A stretch of 64,000 bases of DNA from Candidatus Colimorpha pelethequi (GTDB lineage: Bacteria; Bacteroidota; Bacteroidia; Bacteroidales; P3). The position numbers and the translations under genes were made by a program. Location: the NCBI GenBank assembly GCA_018064245.1, contig JAGHVO010000027.1, forward strand, positions 1-64,000, written 5' to 3'. Below the pieces are notes generated by a model, which worked only from the letters and a program-made list of their open reading frames with translations, was not told the DNA's origin and did not search any database. Of the stretch, positions 62,301 to 64,000 are shown piece by piece (the first letter of the stretch is position 1; each line of letters starts with the position of its first letter).

Positions 62301-62356
62301 GAAGAGTGGATTGTAGAATGTAATGTAAAATGGTATAAATGCGCTATGTCTTTACG

Positions 62357-62869
62357 CTATTTCTCTTCACTCTTATCTTGCCTTGCGCGTGCCTGCTCCG
62401 AATATTCGTGCAGCTTGTCGGTAAGGTGCGAACCTAATTTGCGCGTCGGCTCAAACAATGCCGATTTTGCTTTCGTTTCAGGGGTGATGAGTTTCTCGTT
62501 ATAGTCGATCATCAGTATGAAATTGAGCAGTACACCCAATACGCAAAGGCTTTTTAGCGCTCCCAATACGGCTCCAAGAACCTTGTTCAAGAAATTGAGT
62601 TTGACGATTTTTACAAATCCTTCCACGCATTTTCCAATGAAAAAAGAGAGCACGATGACTCCGGCAAAGGTTATGGCAAACGCCGCCAACATGGTGCCGT
62701 TGCCTTCAATGTGGATGAGCTGTGCCACCCAGTGCGAGAAATGTACGGCTGCGTAGCAACCAAAAATGATGCCGAGAATTGTGGCGGCTTCAAACACGAT
62801 GCCTCTTTTCCAGCCTTTGTATAGATAGAAAATTGTTGGAATAAGGATGAGAATTTCTAATACGGTCAT
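62357..62869 (-). CDS. CvpA family membrane protein
   Basis: 170 residues with four hydrophobic segments. The family signature is seen in LIPTIFYLYKGWKRGIVFEAATILGIIFGCYAA and NFLNKVLGAVLGALKSLCVLGVLLNFI. The C-terminus is hydrophilic (EYSEQARARQDKSEEK). CvpA is linked to colicin V production and envelope integrity in E. coli; its molecular action is unknown. It precedes dus by 56 nt on the same strand. Confidence 0.88.
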   Translation of the reverse strand: MTVLEILILIPTIFYLYKGWKRGIVFEAATILGIIFGCYAAVHFSHWVAQLIHIEGNGTMLAAFAITFAGVIVLSFFIGKCVEGFVKIVKLNFLNKVLGAVLGALKSLCVLGVLLNFILMIDYNEKLITPETKAKSALFEPTRKLGSHLTDKLHEYSEQARARQDKSEEK

Positions 62870-62908
62870 ATTGTTGAAATGTTGAGTTGTTGAATTGAAA
62901 TTGGACGC

Positions 62909-62941
62909 AAAAAAAAATGAAACGCCTCACACGGAGACGTT
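62909..62941 (-). terminator. Terminator after the PAP2 gene
   Basis: An 8-bp stem with one G-U pair (AACGTCTC with GAGGCGTT on the minus strand) and a 5-nt loop are followed by TCATTTTTTTTT. Confidence 0.8.
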
Positions 62942-63003
62942 CCATAAATACATCTTGAAATAAGTAAGCACGCTATAGTTAACGACAAACATTGGAAAAA
63001 GTT

Positions 63004-63582
63004 TCATTTGTTGCAATTTTTTTTTGCCTTCCATTGTTCAAATTTTCGTAACATAAAGTGAATCAGTGCGCCGACACCTATTCCAAGAATTGCCCCACAT
63101 AGTACATCTCCGGGATAGTGCTTTCCAAGATAGGGACGGCTATAGCCCACTATTATTGCCCAAAGAAACAGTAGTACTACAAGTGTTTTCATCGCCTTGC
63201 TGTCACGTTTCCCATAACGCATGGAGAAGAATGTAGCCAGTGCAAACACGTTGGCGGCATGTGAGGAAACAAATCCGTATAGTCCGCCACATGTGGTGCG
63301 GAACATTCGAACATCTTCCAATGCATGACAAGGTCGAAGTCGGCAGGCTACCTCCTTGAACGACATCACCGATATGCGGTCGCTCAGCAAAAAGCAGAGT
63401 CCAATGCCGACAAGTACCAACCACCAATTTTGCGGTTCCTTTCGGAGTGTGGTGCAAGCCAAAACAATAAGCAGCACAATGGCCCACGACCAAGCTTGGC
63501 TGGCAGTCCACAGCGCCCAGTCCGCCACAACGCAGTGGTGGGAGTTGATCCAAAAGAACAATTGTGTGTCGATGGACTGCAT
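63004..63582 (-). CDS. PAP2-family membrane phosphatase
   Basis: 192 residues from ATG 63582; frames further upstream pass through word repeats. Motifs of the PAP2 superfamily are present: FKEVACRLRPCHA (K...RP), YGFVSSHAANVF (S-x-H variant of PSGH) and YSRPYLGKHYPGDVL (SR...H...D). Five or six membrane helices surround them. The likely role is dephosphorylation of undecaprenyl diphosphate or lipid phosphates on the periplasmic side. The C-terminus is basic (RKFEQWKAKKNCNK). Confidence 0.9.
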   Translation of the reverse strand: MQSIDTQLFFWINSHHCVVADWALWTASQAWSWAIVLLIVLACTTLRKEPQNWWLVLVGIGLCFLLSDRISVMSFKEVACRLRPCHALEDVRMFRTTCGGLYGFVSSHAANVFALATFFSMRYGKRDSKAMKTLVVLLFLWAIIVGYSRPYLGKHYPGDVLCGAILGIGVGALIHFMLRKFEQWKAKKNCNK

Positions 63583-63583
63583 T

Positions 63584-63650
63584 CTTTGGTAATTGATAAT
63601 TGCAGAGTGTAGAACGAAATCACTAATCACTATTCACCATTCACTAGTTT
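63584..63650 (-). repeat. Word repeats between obg and PAP2 genes
   Basis: On the minus strand gtgaatggtgaatagtgatt is followed by other words and by caattatcaattac. The first word supplies the last codons and the stop of obg (LVNGE, TAG). Confidence 0.75.
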
Positions 63651-64000
63651 CTGGAAGATGAGGTCTTTCAACTCGGTGATGTGAAATCCGCTTACGGCTG
63701 AAATGAAGATGCTTTCGATGCCTTTGGGAAGGTGTTTTTTAAGTTGCTTCATCATCGTTTCGTCAAGCATGTCGCACTTGGTCACGGCAAGGATGCGCTC
63801 TTTGTCGAGCAACTCTGGATTGTATTTCTTCAATTCTTCCAACAAGATGTGATATTCCTTGCTGATGTCCAACTGTTCGCAACTTACCATGAACAAGAGG
63901 ATGGAGTTGCGTTCGATGTGGCGCAGGAATCGCAGTCCGAGGCCTTTGCCTTCGCTGGCGCCTTCGATGATGCCAGGTATGTCGGCTATGCAAAACGACT
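63630..64000 (-). CDS. obg: Obg-type GTPase, C-terminal part (5' end beyond the window)
   Basis: 123 codons are visible from the right edge. [26 protein letters not shown] is the switch II (DxPG) region highly characteristic of Obg/CgtA. VTKCDM is the G4 motif, in which TKxD replaces NKxD, as often in Obg of this group, and [16 protein letters not shown] is G5. The protein is an essential ribosome-associated GTPase. Its C-terminus is encoded by an intergenic word repeat, giving a tail of VNGE. Confidence 0.92.
   Translation of the reverse strand, partial: SFCIADIPGIIEGASEGKGLGLRFLRHIERNSILLFMVSCEQLDISKEYHILLEELKKYNPELLDKERILAVTKCDMLDETMMKQLKKHLPKGIESIFISAVSGFHITELKDLIFQKLVNGE

Overview
The window reads as chromosomal DNA of a member of the Bacteroidales. 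Four things point there. The promoters follow the Bacteroidetes pattern (TTTG, 19-21 nt, TAnnTTTG). Several proteins end in type IX secretion sorting domains, of type A (YPNP... / HPNP...) and type B (gliding-motility-associated). The family content is typical: GH97, GH106, an OMP_b-brl_3 barrel, a C10 protease with a Spi-type propeptide, and a DUF4143 ATPase. The SRP RNA is of the short Bacteroidetes form. Genus and species cannot be read from the sequence. Most genes are housekeeping or envelope genes. There is no phage, no insertion sequence, no rRNA and no CRISPR array.

Layout. 1-5.6 kb: a T9SS-exported thioredoxin/PKD protein (cut by the left edge), a small secreted protein, nadD, aspA and a zinc-ribbon protein. 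5.9-10.2 kb: a membrane protein, a secreted EEP-type phosphatase/nuclease and a GH106-like glycosidase. 10.3-16.1 kb: two tandem paralogous surface proteins of about 960 residues. 16.3-20.8 kb: a metallophosphoesterase, a cation efflux protein, a protein built of six 20-residue repeats, and an ABC exporter. 21-26.5 kb: two divergent ECF sigma operons and an outer membrane barrel. 26.5-33.3 kb: an AAA/DUF4143 ATPase with tandem repeats upstream, an initiator tRNA, a DsbD-like protein, a secreted propeller protein and a secreted Bacteroidetes protein usually misnamed asparagine synthetase B. 33.4-41.4 kb: GH97, an MFS transporter, DUF2461, a NUC endonuclease, a T9SS protein, an aldo/keto reductase and a TIGR04076 protein. 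41.4-43.2 kb: a CARF-nuclease (Card1/Can2-like) paired with a HAD_SAK phosphatase. 43.4-49.4 kb: SRP RNA, an SMR transporter, coaD, recG, a truncated GNAT and mltG. 49.5-58.1 kb: a TPR/outer-membrane-barrel pair, folC and a C10 protease. 58.2-64 kb: pyrB-pyrI, a TPR lipoprotein, dus, cvpA-like, PAP2 and the 3' part of obg.

Two aspects stand out. First, the CARF nuclease plus HAD_SAK phosphatase forms a compact two-gene operon with no CRISPR genes in view, a candidate stand-alone nucleotide-signalling defence or stress cassette. Second, the genome uses a vocabulary of short AT-rich 'word' repeats between genes (runs like caattctcaattctcaat, gtgaatagtgattagtgaat, aagatttgaagatt). These have also entered genes in frame (GH106, folC) and set gene ends (metallophosphoesterase, GNAT, obg). 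The SRP RNA 5' end fixes promoter geometry in this genome and implies several leaderless or nearly leaderless mRNAs.
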